The notes: generated by a model not told the origin, from the letters alone. DNA of 64,000 nucleotides from Gadus chalcogrammus (GCF_026213295.1 NC_079425.1:28155392-28219391); one strand, 5' to 3'. Counted from the stretch's first letter, positions 12,901 through 22,927 are shown. Numbers and translations are program-made.

Positions 12901-14857
12901 CGCGCCCCAGTTTGAAAACCACTGTTCTAAACAAAAACCTATTGTGCCCCCATTTTTTTCCCTGTGTTCCTACATTTTCTTAACTTAGGGGCACGAGTGC
13001 TCCTGAAAAAAAAAGTTTGTGTAGAGCCCTGATTACAGCAGATCTTCATTATTATTTTTTCTCTTCTTCAAATAAACCTTCTGAAAATACTCAAAACATA
13101 TACAGGTCTATCACTAAAGTATTGATAAAACCATTTCCTTTTTGGGTCTTAACATTAAAATCCCCTGTGAAGGAAAATCCATGCCTAACCTTGTTGAAAA
13201 ACTAATTTATATTACAGTTTAAATAAATCCACAGGTTAAATACCAACAGCTTGGGTTAGAAACCAACAGCTAGGGTTAGATACCAACAGCTAAGGTTAGA
13301 TGCCAACAGCTAGGGTTAAACAAAGGGCGAGTGCACATGCATCAATCACATCATAGCGACAAAGAAAAGATAGATAATGTGGGAGATACATTATATACGC
13401 TTATAAATAATATATATATATACATTAGTGTTACCTTATCACCAGCATTGGGGTTCTTGTCTGGGTGGTATTCTTTTGCCAATTTCCGATAAGCCTGGAA
13501 TACGCCAAACAAGAAGGAAGCACCAAAGGTTAGCAATTCGGATGGAGATAAACCAGAGGTTTACCAGACCCTGGTAATGAGTGGAGTTTAAGCCAACATG
13601 TATGTCAGGTTATAACCGGACCCTGGTAATGAGTGGAGTTTAAACCAACATGTACATCAGGGTAGAACTGGACCCTGGTAATGAGTAGATTTAAACCAAA
13701 ATGTAGATCAGGTTGGAACCGGGCCTTGGTAATGAGTGGAGTTTAAAGAAACATGTATATCAGGCTAGAACCGGACCTTTGCAATAATGAGTTGGTTGGT
13801 AATGAGTGCTTCATCTACAGCCATGCCATAATCTTACCACCTCACAATCAACACATTGTTTAAGGTTATTAAAGACCTCAGGCGTTGTGTGAAGCTATGC
13901 AATACAGGTTGTAACTGATATCATATAAGACAGGCTGTTTGTGATATCATATAAGACAGGCTGTCTGTGACATGCTGGAAGACAGGCCGTCTGTGACATC
14001 ATGTAAGACAGGCGGTCTGTGACATCATATAAGACAGGCGGTCTGTGACATCATATAAGACAGGCGGTCTGTGACATCATATAAGACATGCGGTCTGTGA
14101 CATCATATAAGACAGGCGGTCTGTGACATCATGTAAGACAGGCGGTCTGTGACATCATGTAAGACAGGCGGTCTGTGACATCATGTAAGACAGGCGGTCT
14201 GTGACATCATGTAAGACAGGCGGTCTGTGACATCATGTAGGACAGGCTGTCTGTGACATCATGTAAGACAGGCGGTCTGTGACATCATGTAAGACAGGCG
14301 GTCTGTGACATCATGTAGGACAGGCTGTCTGTGACATCATGTAGGACAGGCTGTCTGTGACATCATGTAGGAGAGGCTGTCTGTGACATCATGTAGGACA
14401 GGCTGTCTGTGACATCATGTAAGACAGCGTGTTAAGTGGTGCCTCAACCCGGGAGCCTCGACTGCGTGAGCTAACTGAATGAGCTAACTTAAGGTGACTT
14501 GTGTAGCTCATCAATTTATATATATATATATATATATATATATCAAGACAAAAAGGTATCAACTCATTTCAGCTGCCCTTGTTTTCTTGAGCGATAGAAG
14601 GACAAACCCCAACACTATCGAGATGATGATTTGAAACAGTAGGCCAGCTAGCCCACGTCGTGGCTAACTTTAGCGGCTAACGCTAGCTAGGTACGCATAG
14701 CAACGCACTTCCTGGTTCCCACCGAAACATAACCCAGATGAGTTGAGTTCATCTGATTTTTGGACGCCCGGTGCTTTACCTTCTTCAGTTCGTTCTCGGT
14801 GGCCGTCGGGGTGACGCCGAGGATGTCGTACAGCTTGGTATCCACCACATTCGCCAT
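993..14857 (-). CDS. dnaja2: DnaJ (Hsp40) homolog subfamily A member 2, exons 1-6 (3' part outside window)
   Basis: A type I Hsp40 co-chaperone that stimulates Hsc70/Hsp70 ATPase activity and delivers unfolded clients in the cytosol. Coding exons, read right to left: 14780-14857 (ATG, 26 codons), 13435-13494, 1705-1934, 1547-1627, 1264-1397, 993-1189. All junctions have AG/GT and keep phase, giving exactly 260 codons. Exon 1 encodes [15 protein letters not shown]. Exon 2 carries the J-domain HPD (YHPDKNP). Exon 3 is the Gly/Phe linker with [10 protein letters not shown]. Exons 4-6 hold all four CxxCxGxG-type zinc repeats ([32 protein letters not shown]). The second client-binding domain, dimerisation region and CaaX end are beyond the left edge. 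No stop or frameshift is seen, so the gene is probably functional. Intron 2 (11.5 kb) is swollen by transposons. DNAJA2 is preferred over DNAJA1/4 by the match of the N-terminus and linker. Confidence 0.95.
2011..2219. repeat. ~25-bp minisatellite in dnaja2 intron 2
   Basis: About eight or nine head-to-tail copies of a 24-26 bp unit with core GGGTTAGTTTAACTACTGTG, starting roughly 75 bp into the intron after exon 3. Copies differ by single substitutions and short indels. It has no coding potential. Confidence 0.85.
2220..4204. other. dnaja2 intron 2, transposon debris
   Basis: No exon is seen. Recognisable pieces are a degenerate hAT-end-like segment near 2704 (GAGCCCAACCGATAAAGG, then GGCCGATAC motifs) and another near 3869 (TAGGGGTGGGAATCTCTTGG). 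A short GTGCTCACGAGAAAGTA duplication lies around 2980-3015. Boundaries of these fragments cannot be fixed by eye. Confidence 0.45.
4205..6823. mobile_element. TTAA-flanked composite transposon with inverted ends
   Basis: The left end reads TTAA then AGGTCCCATGACATG. The right end reads CATGTCATGGGACCT then TTAA, a perfect terminal inverted repeat with TTAA at both sides, as produced by piggyBac-type insertion. Inside, a segment of about 385 bp occurs twice (about 4480-4865 and again from about 4873), and the second copy is split by the element at 4980-5931. No transposase is recognised, so this is non-autonomous. The superfamily assignment rests only on the TTAA and is tentative. Confidence 0.6.
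4980..5931. mobile_element. hAT-like non-autonomous element nested in the TTAA composite
   Basis: The ends are CAGGGCTCCAGA and TCTGGAGCCCTG, a perfect 12-bp inverted repeat of hAT style. Flanks share GACGT (4975-4979 and 5932-5936); a full 8-bp duplication is not visible. Between 5065 and 5210 there are three copies of a unit of about 56 bp, each with a run of 12-17 G. The interior also carries the TTTGTTTACCGGCGTTGC motif shared with several other elements in this intron. Confidence 0.65.
6938..8099. mobile_element. hAT element with 8-bp target duplication ATACACAC
   Basis: The ends read TAGGGGTGTGACGAG and CGTCACACCCCTA. ATACACAC is duplicated exactly at 6930-6937 and 8100-8107, diagnostic of hAT transposition. 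No transposase ORF survives. A second, shorter element begins inside at about 7197 (AGGGCTGGGCGATATATCG), and a poly-C run lies near 7420. Confidence 0.85.
8728..9148. mobile_element. Short hAT MITE with 8-bp target duplication
   Basis: The ends are TAGGGATGCACCC and CGAGCATCCCCTA. Flanks are CTATTTGT (8720-8727) and CTATTTTT (9149-9156), an 8-bp duplication with one mismatch. The subterminal motif GGCCGAAACCGAA occurs near both ends in inverted orientation. At about 420 bp with no ORF, this is a miniature element. Confidence 0.8.
9309..10370. mobile_element. hAT element with 8-bp target duplication TCGTGCGC
   Basis: The ends read TAGGGCTGAACGATTTATCG and CGTTCAGCCCTA, flanked by TCGTGCGC at 9301-9308 and 10371-10378. 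Inside, two copies of the shared segment with ATATCACGGCCAAAAGCTC occur (about 9460 and 9745). A strong inverted repeat at about 10022-10104 (AAGAGCCATCTTTGACTGTC with its complement) could fold as a cruciform. No transposase is seen. Confidence 0.85.
11590..11886 (+). pseudogene. hAT transposase N-terminal zinc-finger fragment (ZNF862/TTF-type-like)
   Basis: A 98-codon open frame inside the hAT element. It has a pattern typical of the N-terminal TTF-type/BED-like zinc finger of ZNF862-like hAT transposases: a short acidic/aromatic lead, CTFCKG, then [20 protein letters not shown] and H. The Cys-x2-Cys plus His ligands are visible. The RNase H-like catalytic and dimerisation domains are absent. 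The first ATG overlaps a short inverted duplication (AAGAACATG / CATTTTGATGC), so the true start is unclear. It is a remnant, not a working gene. Confidence 0.5.
11952..12924. mobile_element. Nested hAT element with 8-bp target duplication TTCTAAAC
   Basis: The ends read CAGGGGTTTTCAAAGTG and CAGTTTGAAAACCACTG. TTCTAAAC is duplicated at 11944-11951 and 12925-12932. Inside lie poly-C tracts near both ends and a tandem duplication of about 200 bp (from about 12424 and 12628, both with GAAGATACAAGTGTGTAGAT). The interior also contains the TTTGTTTACCGGCGTTGC module seen in other elements here. It was inserted into the larger hAT element at 10814-13031, so it is the younger of the two. Confidence 0.85.
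13238..13318. repeat. 20-bp minisatellite
   Basis: Four tandem copies of a 20-bp unit with core GGGTTAGATACCAACAGCTA, about 110 bp from exon 2 of dnaja2 inside intron 2. Confidence 0.8.
13566..13800. repeat. 52-bp minisatellite in dnaja2 intron 1
   Basis: Four to five copies of a unit of about 52 bp with core CCTGGTAATGAGTGGAGTTT and AACATGTAxATCAGG, located about 70 bp upstream of exon 2. Copies have diverged by about 10%. Confidence 0.8.
13913..14427. repeat. 26-bp minisatellite, about 19 copies, in dnaja2 intron 1
   Basis: Nearly uninterrupted tandem copies of a 26-bp unit (core GACATCATGTAAGACAGGCG then GTCTGT). The left copies are more diverged (GATATCATATAAGACAGG), while central and right copies are almost identical, a sign of recent expansion. 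A (TA)n microsatellite follows at about 14518-14543. Confidence 0.9.
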
Positions 14858-15122
14858 CGTTTGACTCGAGATGGACGTTCAGCGGGGAGGCGGAGGTGAA
14901 AGAAAAGAGCCGGTGGAAAAACTCTTCTTCTCCAGGCTGTCGGCTTCCGTCGTATCACAGCGCTGGGCGCTCGGTGCTGCCCCCAGCGGTACAGGTTGGC
15001 GGTACGTCGCTCGGGGCTTCACCAAGCGGTACAGGTTGGCGGTGCGACGCTCGGCGCTTTCCCAAGCGGTACAGGTTGGCAAATAGGTCCATGGTTGCAC
15101 CCCTGGCGGTACCATGGACCTA
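14858..15122 (-). promoter_or_regulatory. dnaja2 5' flank: GC-rich, 40-bp repeats and a palindrome
   Basis: This is the region upstream of the dnaja2 ATG, expected to hold the 5'UTR and promoter; it is GC- and CpG-rich. AGCGGTACAGGTTGGC recurs at exactly 40-bp spacing (14985, 15025, 15065). Next to it is a perfect 11-bp inverted repeat, TAGGTCCATGG (15084-15094) and CCATGGACCTA (15112-15122). No TATA box is apparent. The promoter role is inferred from position only. Confidence 0.45.
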
Positions 15123-15730
15123 GTATAGAAAGGACAGCGGATTAAAAAATTGCGCCCATTCATTCCTATGAAAACTGCTCAATGGCGCCGGGCAACATCC
15201 AGCGGCGCCGGGTTGAATTCAATGGTGGGGGGGCCGGGGGTCAAATGCGCGTGTATTGGACATATTATAGAACATGGACATATTATAGAACACACCACAC
15301 ACCGGCGCCGAAGCGCCGCAGTGCACATTTCACGCGCGTCAATTCCAATTCACATGTGAAAAAAAAGAGGCTAAACTTATGTTGATGTTGAAATTAACTG
15401 CCGCCAGTCTTTCTTAAATGTGAAGTTGGCACTTTCTTTTCTTATGGTGTATTTTATTTGCTTACTAACCAGCAATAAATGAATTCATTATATATTCAAA
15501 TAATTATGTTTCTTGAATTGGTATCGAACAATTGTATTTTCTTCTCTTCTATTCTTCTGCTTTACCGCGTCTCTCAAGCGTCTTGAGGAGCAAGGTACGT
15601 TTTATTACTCTGTTTTTGGGGAATAATTGACATAAGCAGAAACCAAAAACCAGCAGTTTTTTCGTTTTTTCGTTTTGTCCAAAAAAACGAAAATCAAAAT
15701 TTCAGTTCGTTTATTCGTTTTTTGGTTCTA
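15123..15730. other. Intergenic, no gene seen
   Basis: No supported gene. There are a few CpG-rich fragments (15180-15345, with a duplicated ACATATTATAGAACA) and AT-rich sequence with an AAAACGAAAA-type imperfect palindrome near 15655-15725. Confidence 0.5.
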
Positions 15731-16401
15731 CTGGGCACTTCCTATACGCACCATTGTACCGATCTTGGTTGTAGTTCCATTAGACATCCACTGGGTGTGA
15801 TCGCGGGCGAGTCCAGAATGAATGGGAGTCTATGGGGCTAGACGGCTAAATATGTCTCTTTCACCTGCTTGTCGTTGAAATATCGCAAATTTTATTGTAG
15901 ATTCCGCAAGTTCAATATAGATTATAGTTCAAAAGTCGAATGAATGAGTACTTATGTCCTTTCGATTTCTTACAGTTGGTTGGTCAGGGACGGACTTGCG
16001 ACTGATTACGACCAGAGATCCCCTCTTGACGGCATCTGAAGCTGAAACACGATCAGAAACATTCCGTCGAAGTTATTTTTTTGCGTACTGCATTTATATT
16101 TTCCTGCAGGCTCTTTTATTTTTTCTATAGTTATGTATGGTGAAAGTACATGGGCATAATGGAATATCTTTTCCATTTCTTGTGTTCAATGTTCAATGTG
16201 TTATAAACATGGTAGGTACGGTATGACCACCTTAAATAATACAGTCAATGTCCCGCTCAATATCATTTCATCTGTCATTGTCTGATTTTCGAAAATAAAG
16301 ATAGTTTAAAAAAGAAATGCCTCGTAAATGTGCAATGATAAACTGCTCTAACAGTGGAAACGGATTGTCCGTCTTTTCGTTTCCCAAGGACAGAAAAAGG
16401 T
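15731..16401 (+). mobile_element. THAP-bearing DNA transposon, 5' part
   Basis: The segment from about 15731 to 16290 reappears in reverse complement at about 29428-30035 (shared markers: GATCTTGGTTGTAGTTCCAT; ATCGCGGGCGAGTCCAG; GTACATGGGCATAA; GTCAATGTCCCGCTCAATAT). It is therefore an interspersed element. Just after the shared part lies a THAP zinc-finger exon, as expected for the 5' end of a P-element-like transposon. Terminal repeats and target duplication could not be defined. Confidence 0.55.
16317..16399 (+). pseudogene. First exon of a THAP-domain protein (P-element-type transposase)
   Basis: The ATG opens MPRKCAMINCSNSG, followed by LSVFSFPKDRKR and a GTAACG donor-like site at 16400. 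The CxxxxC pair at the extreme N-terminus and the FPKD motif are the start of the C2CH THAP zinc-finger. The remaining ligands (second Cys/His, AVPTIF box) would lie on later exons, none of which I find in the next kilobases. It probably belongs to the surrounding transposon rather than a host THAP gene. At 27 codons this rests on a short match. Confidence 0.5.
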
Positions 16402-16590
16402 AACGTTCTTGCTTGATCCTGTATGAATGGTCCTAGTATGGCGACACATTAGTGCCATAAAGCACTCATGTAATAAAAGATGCATTCGGGCGTATTATAT
16501 TATTCCACACGCGTAGATATTAACTGCGAGCGTGCAAATGATCTCTGTGCGCGCGCAAATTACCTCGGCGCGCGCAAAACAGCCTCTCGC

Positions 16591-17380
16591 GCGTAACGCC
16601 CCGTGCCCACTACCTCCTTCAGTCAACGGAGGTGGGAAGGCGTGGCTGACTGATGGGGGAGTAGTCTTTGCAGAGGCATCCGTCAGCCAATGAAATCGCT
16701 TCGCCGGGTTCTTCCCGCTACTTCCAGCTTGTTGCGATGCAAGATGACCCGCTTTCCCGCTTTCAAGTATCGTCAGAGCCCGAGTCGCGTCACAGTGCTT
16801 AAATTTGCAGACGCGATCTGATTGGATGACGGATCCGTCGCTGCCGAAAAAGTTGAACATTTTTCAACTTCTTGACTGAGCCGAAGGCTCCAACGGAACG
16901 GACGGATCCACAATGCATTGCGCGTCCGTCCCCATTAAAGTCAATGGGGATCACGCAACGGACGAAGGTAGTGGGCGCGGGGCGTAACGCCTCGTGCCCA
17001 CTGCACCGTCAGTCAACGGACGTGGGAAGGCGTGGCTGACGGATGGGTGAGTAGTCTTTGCAGAGGCATCCGTCAGCCAATCAAATCGCTTCGCCGGGTT
17101 CTTCCCGCTTCTTCCTGCTTGTTGCGATGCAAGATTACCCGCTTTCCCGCTTTCCAGTATCGTCAGAGCCCGAGTCGCGTCACAGTGCTTAAATTTGCAT
17201 ACGCGATCTGATTGGATGACGGAACCGTCGCTGCCGAAAAAGTTGAAAAATGTTCAACTTTCTGACGGTGGCAAACGCTCCAACTGAACGGACGGATCCA
17301 CAATGCATTGCGCGTCCGTCCCCATTCAAAGTCAATGGGCATCGGTCAACTGACGGAGGTAGTGGGCACGGGGCGTAACA
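16591..17380. mobile_element. Tandem pair of ~390-bp MITEs sharing inverted ends
   Basis: Two head-to-tail copies (about 16591-16988 and 16981-17380) are each bounded by CGTAACGCC/CCGTGCCCACT and GTGGGC(G/A)CGGGGCGTAAC, i.e. inverted ends. They share internal blocks such as GGGAAGGCGTGGCTGAC and GGATCCACAATGCATTGCGC. The flanks ACAGCCTCTCGCG occur on both sides of the pair. The two copies overlap at a single shared terminus. There is no ORF, so the element is non-autonomous and of unassigned superfamily. Confidence 0.65.
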
Positions 17381-17946
17381 GCCTCTCGCGAATGATGTTC
17401 TGCTCTCGCGCGCAAACTTAGTTTTGGCACTATGGGGGAGGGAACCAAGGCAGGGCGGGATTTCCTATGATTGGCCGTTTCTGAAGCGCGATATTTGATT
17501 GACAGCCCTCCTCAGCCCTCCTCTCATTCAATTCTGAATTGAACAGTAAATGGCTGAAACGATAGTTACGTATTGTAACTCTAGATTATATGAGTATAGG
17601 CGCAGCCTTTTAAGGCTATCGCTATTGGGTTATCCCTAGGCGTGAGCCGTAGCACTGAAAAATGTGTAATCCCCGCCTGCCAACAGCGTGGGCCTCAATT
17701 ACGTCCGCGTGCGGCGTGCCTCAACGACATCCGCATTTCGCAGATATAGTCGGGCGCCGGCGGACGTTCTGCTCCCAATAAACAGCTTTTCTTCAGCTAT
17801 TTAAAGGACAATGAGGGCGACACTTAAAAGACTGCGCCTATACTCATAGAGGACCACACCAAGACTGACACGGCTTCAAATAACAATACTAGTATTCATA
17901 ATAATTTGAAAATGAGAACTTCTGAAGTTATGATGACTTCAGTGCA

Positions 17947-19619
17947 GAAACAACGCACGGCTGCATATAAATTAGGATTGGAGACTGGCAATATGGATGA
18001 CTACAAAGCAGCAGAATACAATGTGAGAAAGGTAGTGAAGGATGCCAAGAGGGAATATGGGGAGAAGATGGAATCCAAATTCCAGCAAGGAGACCTCAGG
18101 AGCGTATGGCAGGGGCTAAAAATCATGACGGACTACAAACCCCCGCCCCCCTCCTCGGGAGGTGCAAGTAAGGAGTTGGTGGATAACCTCAACACTTTTT
18201 TTGCACGCTTTGACACCTGCCAAGGAGCCATTGCACCAGGGAGGGAGAGCGACGGAGTAGGAGGGAGTGGAGGACCACTCGTTCTCTCTGAACACGATGT
18301 CAGGAGGATTAAGCTGGTGAACGCCAGGAAGGCTGCAGGACCAGATGAGATAGCGGGTTCTCAAGGTCTGCGCCGATCAATTGGCACCAGTGTTCACGGC
18401 TATATTCAATCTGTCCCTGGCACAGTCCATCATCCCCATATCATAATGACTATCGCCCAGTTGCTCTTACCTCTGTGGTGATGAAGTGTTTCGAGAAGCT
18501 GGTCAAGGCCCACATCTGCTCTTCACTGCCCAACACCCTGGACCCTTTACAATTCGCGTACCGGCCCAACAGATCCACTGAGGATGCCATTACTCACATA
18601 TTACACAGTGTCCTATCACACCTGGACAAGAGTAAGGGGAAAGTGCTGAACTATGTGAGACTATTATTTGTTGATTATAGTTCAGCCTTTAATACCATCC
18701 TCCCCTCCCTCCTCATCAAAAAGCTCAGGAGCCTGGGGCTGAACGACGCCCTCTGCAGGTGGATCCTGGACTTTTAACAGAGAGACCTCAGGTGGTGAAA
18801 GCTGGCCGGCACACCTCATCCCCCCTCACCCTCATCACAGGGCCCCCCCAGGGCTGTGTTCTGTCCCCTCTACTGTACTCCCTGTACACCCACGACTGTG
18901 CAGCCATCGCAGACTCAAACACCATCATAAAGTTTGCTGACGACACCGTAGTGGTAGGCCTAATCCAAAACAACGATGAGACGGCCTACCTGGAGGAGGT
19001 GAGGTGCCTGACACAATGGTGTCTGAAAAACAATCTGCACCTCAACGCCAGCAAAACTAAGGAGATGCTGGTGGACTTCGGGAGGACACAGGAACGGGAC
19101 TACACGCCTGTATCCATCAATGGGACCCCTGTGGAGAGGGTGGATACATTTAAGTACCTCGGTGTCCAGATCACCGATGATCTGACGTGGTCAACCCACC
19201 TGGACACCGTGGGAAAGAAAGCCAGACAGAGACTGTACCATCTCTGGAGGCTGAAGAAATTCAGAGCCTCCAAACCAGTCCTGCAGAGCTTCTATGCATG
19301 CACCATAGAGAGCATGCTGACTGGGAACATCACCGCTTGGTATGGGAACACCACCATTCAGGACCGTAAGGCTCTGCAGAGAGTGGTGCGTTCAGCTGAG
19401 CGTACCATAGGGGGGAAACTCCCTAATCTAGCAGACATTTACACCAAGCGGTGCAAGGGCAAGACCAGCAGCATCCTGAAAGACCCCAGCCATCCTGGCT
19501 ACGGACTATTCTCCCTGCTCCGCTCTGGAAACAGATACCGCTCACTGGCGGCAAAAACAGAGAGACTAGGGAAGAGTTTCTACCCCCAAGCTGTGAGGTA
19601 TCTAAATGGCACTGATTAA
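17947..19619 (+). pseudogene. LINE reverse transcriptase ORF2 fragment, frameshifted
   Basis: Three reading frames cover one RT domain: 17947-18481, 18475-18777 and 18759-19619. Visible landmarks in order: NTFFARFD and AAGPDEI (RT entry), [46 protein letters not shown], catalytic FADDTVVVG, and the thumb TFKYLGVQI. The C-terminal tail ends ...YLNGTD at 19619. Frame breaks near 18400-18480 and an in-frame stop at 18775-18777 make it non-functional. The motif style is CR1/L2/Rex1; I cannot decide the clade without a tree. Confidence 0.9.
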
Positions 19620-19837
19620 AGCACTTTGAGCAACTGCACTTATTGATATATATATTTATTCAAGTAACCCCCCCCCCCCGCTCCTTAGACTTTGTGCAAT
19701 AACCTCTGACATATTGAATGTATTTACTGTTTTGTTATGTTTGTTATGCATATATTTAGCATGGAGCCGACTGTGAACATTTCACTGCAATGTATTGTGT
19801 ATGTGACAAATAAAATCTGAATCTGAATCTGAATCAG
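17947..19837 (+). mobile_element. CR1/L2/Rex-group LINE inserted in the left arm of the long-TIR element
   Basis: Comparison with the uninterrupted right arm places the insertion just after GACTTCAGTGCAG (ending about 17946). The 3' end is AATAAA followed by (TCTGAA)n at about 19808-19837, typical of CR1/L2-type elements that end in short tandem repeats rather than poly-A. It is 5'-truncated and carries only the end of the endonuclease-RT linker and the reverse transcriptase. Confidence 0.8.
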
Positions 19838-20640
19838 ATGATGTTTAGCCACAGTTAATACATGCAGAGTAGCCCTGAGGGCTTTACTACGACATCATTG
19901 TCCGGCTCTGAACTCTGCGCTCTGTGCGCGTTCACATCAAAGGAGCTGCGATCGCGGGCAGCTGATTTCCTGACAGCCTGAGAGCTATGAGGAATACAAG
20001 TGATCACAACACACACAACACACACACAACACTCTGACAGCTGAAAATTGCGCATTTGTTGACCTTTATCGATTTACAGTAAAAAAAAAAATTCTTCTTG
20101 TTGAAAGATATTTTATATTGTTTTCATATTATTATTTACTGATGGTGTTTACAGAATGCGAGTGCGTGTTATATTGAAAGCGAGGCTGGGTGTGCCTATG
20201 AATATAGGCTTCAGTGAGTTTTTTAAGGTGCTGTACATACAAATCATATCGTCTACTCTGTACAGCGACAGGGAGTGTAAAGTAACCTACTTCATTCAAT
20301 ATCGAATAGGCTACCTGTAGCCTACACTATGTACAAATGGTTTTGCTCTTTGCTCATGGCAGTTGTGACAGTCATTTTAACGTGTCAGCAGGCAAGCTTC
20401 ACTCTTTCCAGGATGCATTATGCGTTGTCCTATAGCCTACTTGGAACATGTTTTGGAATGGATTTATAGTAGCGTATAGAAATTTGCTCATAACAGGCCA
20501 GCTGGAATACAAAGCAAACTCTTTGTATTCCAGCTGTTTTTTTGCGATGTTTTATGATGTTTCAATGTTGCGTTGGTAATGTGTTAGACAGCTTAGACTG
20601 TACTTAAATTTAGTTAGAGTGTCTGCCTCTCTGACCCCTG

Positions 20641-21471
20641 CACTGTAAAAACGAAAATTCAAAATTGTTTGTCTCATTATGATTTCTGAGTAAAATGAAT
20701 ATAAAACATTAAGTATTCATGTACAACTGTGCAATGCAATTTAGTCCAACCAACAATGTTGAGTTTTGGGTCAAGAGTTGGGCTCACTGTAGCTGGGCCA
20801 ACTACGGTGCGCATGCGCATTTCGACACTACCCCCCGGGGAGTCAGGGTATTCGTGATGCCGTTTGGGAAAAAGGGGATTATTGCCTTTTGTCAATTTGT
20901 TTCTGTTAGGTGAAGTTGGGCTAACGGGTTTGGGGTCTTTATTGTTTGTGTGTTGTTTATTGTGCGTAGTGTTGCCGCCACCGTTACCGAGACTTGCATG
21001 TCCGTTGGCAGGGTGTGCGGTGCGCTGTGTGTTGCGGATGTGTGTTAAATAATGGCAGCTCTCGGGATCGTGCGGTGTATGAGGCACGAGAGTTGCGTCA
21101 CCGTTTAACCTGGGCTCCCGTCTCGTGCAGAACAAGTTTGACCATAATGTCAAAGCTGTCTGGCATTCAGAAATGTAAAATGGAAGTTTCAAATTATTAA
21201 TTTTAATAAAGTGAACTTAAAACTCGTTTTGCATTCTTTGAAATGTTATTCTTTTTTAAATAATATTAACCTTAATTTGAAATATTAAGTTAACACCCCT
21301 GACTTATTTTTTTGAGTTTGTAAAATATAAAAATCTTAGTTGGTATAACTCTAACTTTCAAGTTTGTCTAAAGAAGAAAATCACGTTTTTGATGGGCTCA
21401 AAACTCAAAAATTGATTGCAGTAAATTGCCTTGCAATTTTGAGTTTGCCCAACTTTTTATTTTTTACAGTG
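20641..21471. mobile_element. 830-bp MITE with CACTGTAAAAA ends
   Basis: The ends read CACTGTAAAAACG and TTTTTTACAGTG, with subterminal AATTCAAAATTG / CAATTTTGAGTTTG matches. It splits a widespread teleost repeat whose halves are GTCTGCCTCTCTGACC (left) and GAGAGCTGGTTCCACAG (right). hAT-like by its ends, but no clear 8-bp duplication is visible. Confidence 0.6.
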
Positions 21472-22167
21472 TGGAGAGAGCTGGTTCCACAGTAAAGGAG
21501 CCCAGTAACTGAATGCTCTACTTCCCAGTCTGTTTTTAGAGATACTGGGAGTCACTAACAGACCTGCATTCTGGGAGCCAATAAAAATCTTTGATAAGTC
21601 ATAATAAAAATAATGACTCATTATTGTGCATTTAAAGATGTATATTATTACATTGCAGCATTATTTGGGGATGACAATACAAGACTTCCATGAATTTGCA
21701 TTTGAAGGAGAGTTTGCTTTGTATTCCAGCTGGCAAATTTCTATAGGCTATAGATCCATTTCAAAACACGTTCCAAGTAGGCTATAGGACAAAGCATAAT
21801 ACATCCTGGAATGAGTGAAGCTTGCCTGCTGACATGTTAAAACTGCCACAACGGCCATGAGCAAAGAGAAAAACCATTTGTACATAGTGTAGGCTACAGT
21901 AGCCTATTCAATATTGAATGAAGTAGGTTACTGTACACTCTTTGTCACTGTACACGGGAGTAGATATGATTTGCTTGTACAGCACCTTAAAAAACTCACT
22001 GTAGCCTATATTCATAGGCACACCCAGCCTCGCTTTCAATATAACACACACTCGCAATCTGTAATCACTGTCAGTAAATAATAATATGAAAACAATATAA
22101 AATATCTTCCAGCAAGAAAAAATTATCTGTTTACTGTAAATGGATAAAGGTCAACAGATGCGCAATG

Positions 22168-22927
22168 CAGGGCTCTCCATTTTTTTATATATATATTAAT
22201 ATGTGACTGCATACAAATTTGTCCACAGACATGGTGACTAATGTATGATAGTAGGCATTATTGGCCCTTAACACTAATATTCAAAAACAACACTACCTCA
22301 AAAGGATATTGGCCTAAGCAACACCAGTAGAGGCATATACTTTCCCTGAACTTTTAAACGTTGCAAACGTGCAAAACATATATTATATTTATGTGGCATT
22401 CAGTCCAATGCTAAAAAATATATCTGTGGCATTCAGTAGGCCAATGCTGTGGTAAAGTGTGCAAAGTATGAGCATGAATATTTGATGGAGTAAGTGTTTC
22501 CTTCTGTTACATAGATATACGTTTATCAATCCCCTGCAGGAGAAATGTGTCACAAACTAGTTAATGTTTGTCCCTATAAACCAATAATGGTAAAAAAAAA
22601 AATACAAAACATGACGGTAACTCTAAAGTCAAACCGTCCAATCTGAAGGCTTTACTTAACCACTCCCCCTACTCACTTCCACCAATGCAAAGCGAACAGA
22701 ACTGAGTAGGGGAGCGCGTAGCCCAACTAGTTTGTGACAGACCCAGAGGAACGCAACGCAAATTAAATGTGGACATGTATTGAGGCTTTAATAAAATCCC
22801 GGACGATTTTGAAATTTCACCCGGACGCATTTGATTCCTACCCTTCCACTGTTAAATAGCTGGGCAAGTTGTGTGGCGTATGAGCGTGTGCATGGGTTGA
22901 ATTGCGTGCGTCTCACGGAGAGCTCTG
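22168..22927. mobile_element. hAT element in right arm of long-TIR element
   Basis: Absent from the matching position in the left arm. It is flanked by GCGCAATG (22160-22167) and GCGCAATG (22927-22934, sharing one base with the element end). The ends are CAGGGCTCTCC and GGAGAGCTCTG. The empty site is preserved in the left arm near 20046, which confirms the insertion. No transposase is seen. Confidence 0.75.

Larger units (their letters stand above)
10814..13031. mobile_element. hAT element with 8-bp target duplication ATTACAGC
   Basis: The ends are CAGGGCTCTACA and TGTAGAGCCCTG, a perfect 12-bp inverted repeat flanked by ATTACAGC at 10806-10813 and 13032-13039. It contains a fragment encoding a transposase-type zinc finger (about 11590-11830) and a second hAT element inserted at 11952-12924. 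It also carries the GAGCTCTATATA / CACGGCCAAAAGCTC module shared with the neighbouring element at 9309-10370. Confidence 0.88.

Noticed and set aside
13915..14427. CRISPR-like array (regular 26-bp repeats)
   Set aside because: Repeats are contiguous with no spacers, in a vertebrate intron: an ordinary minisatellite.
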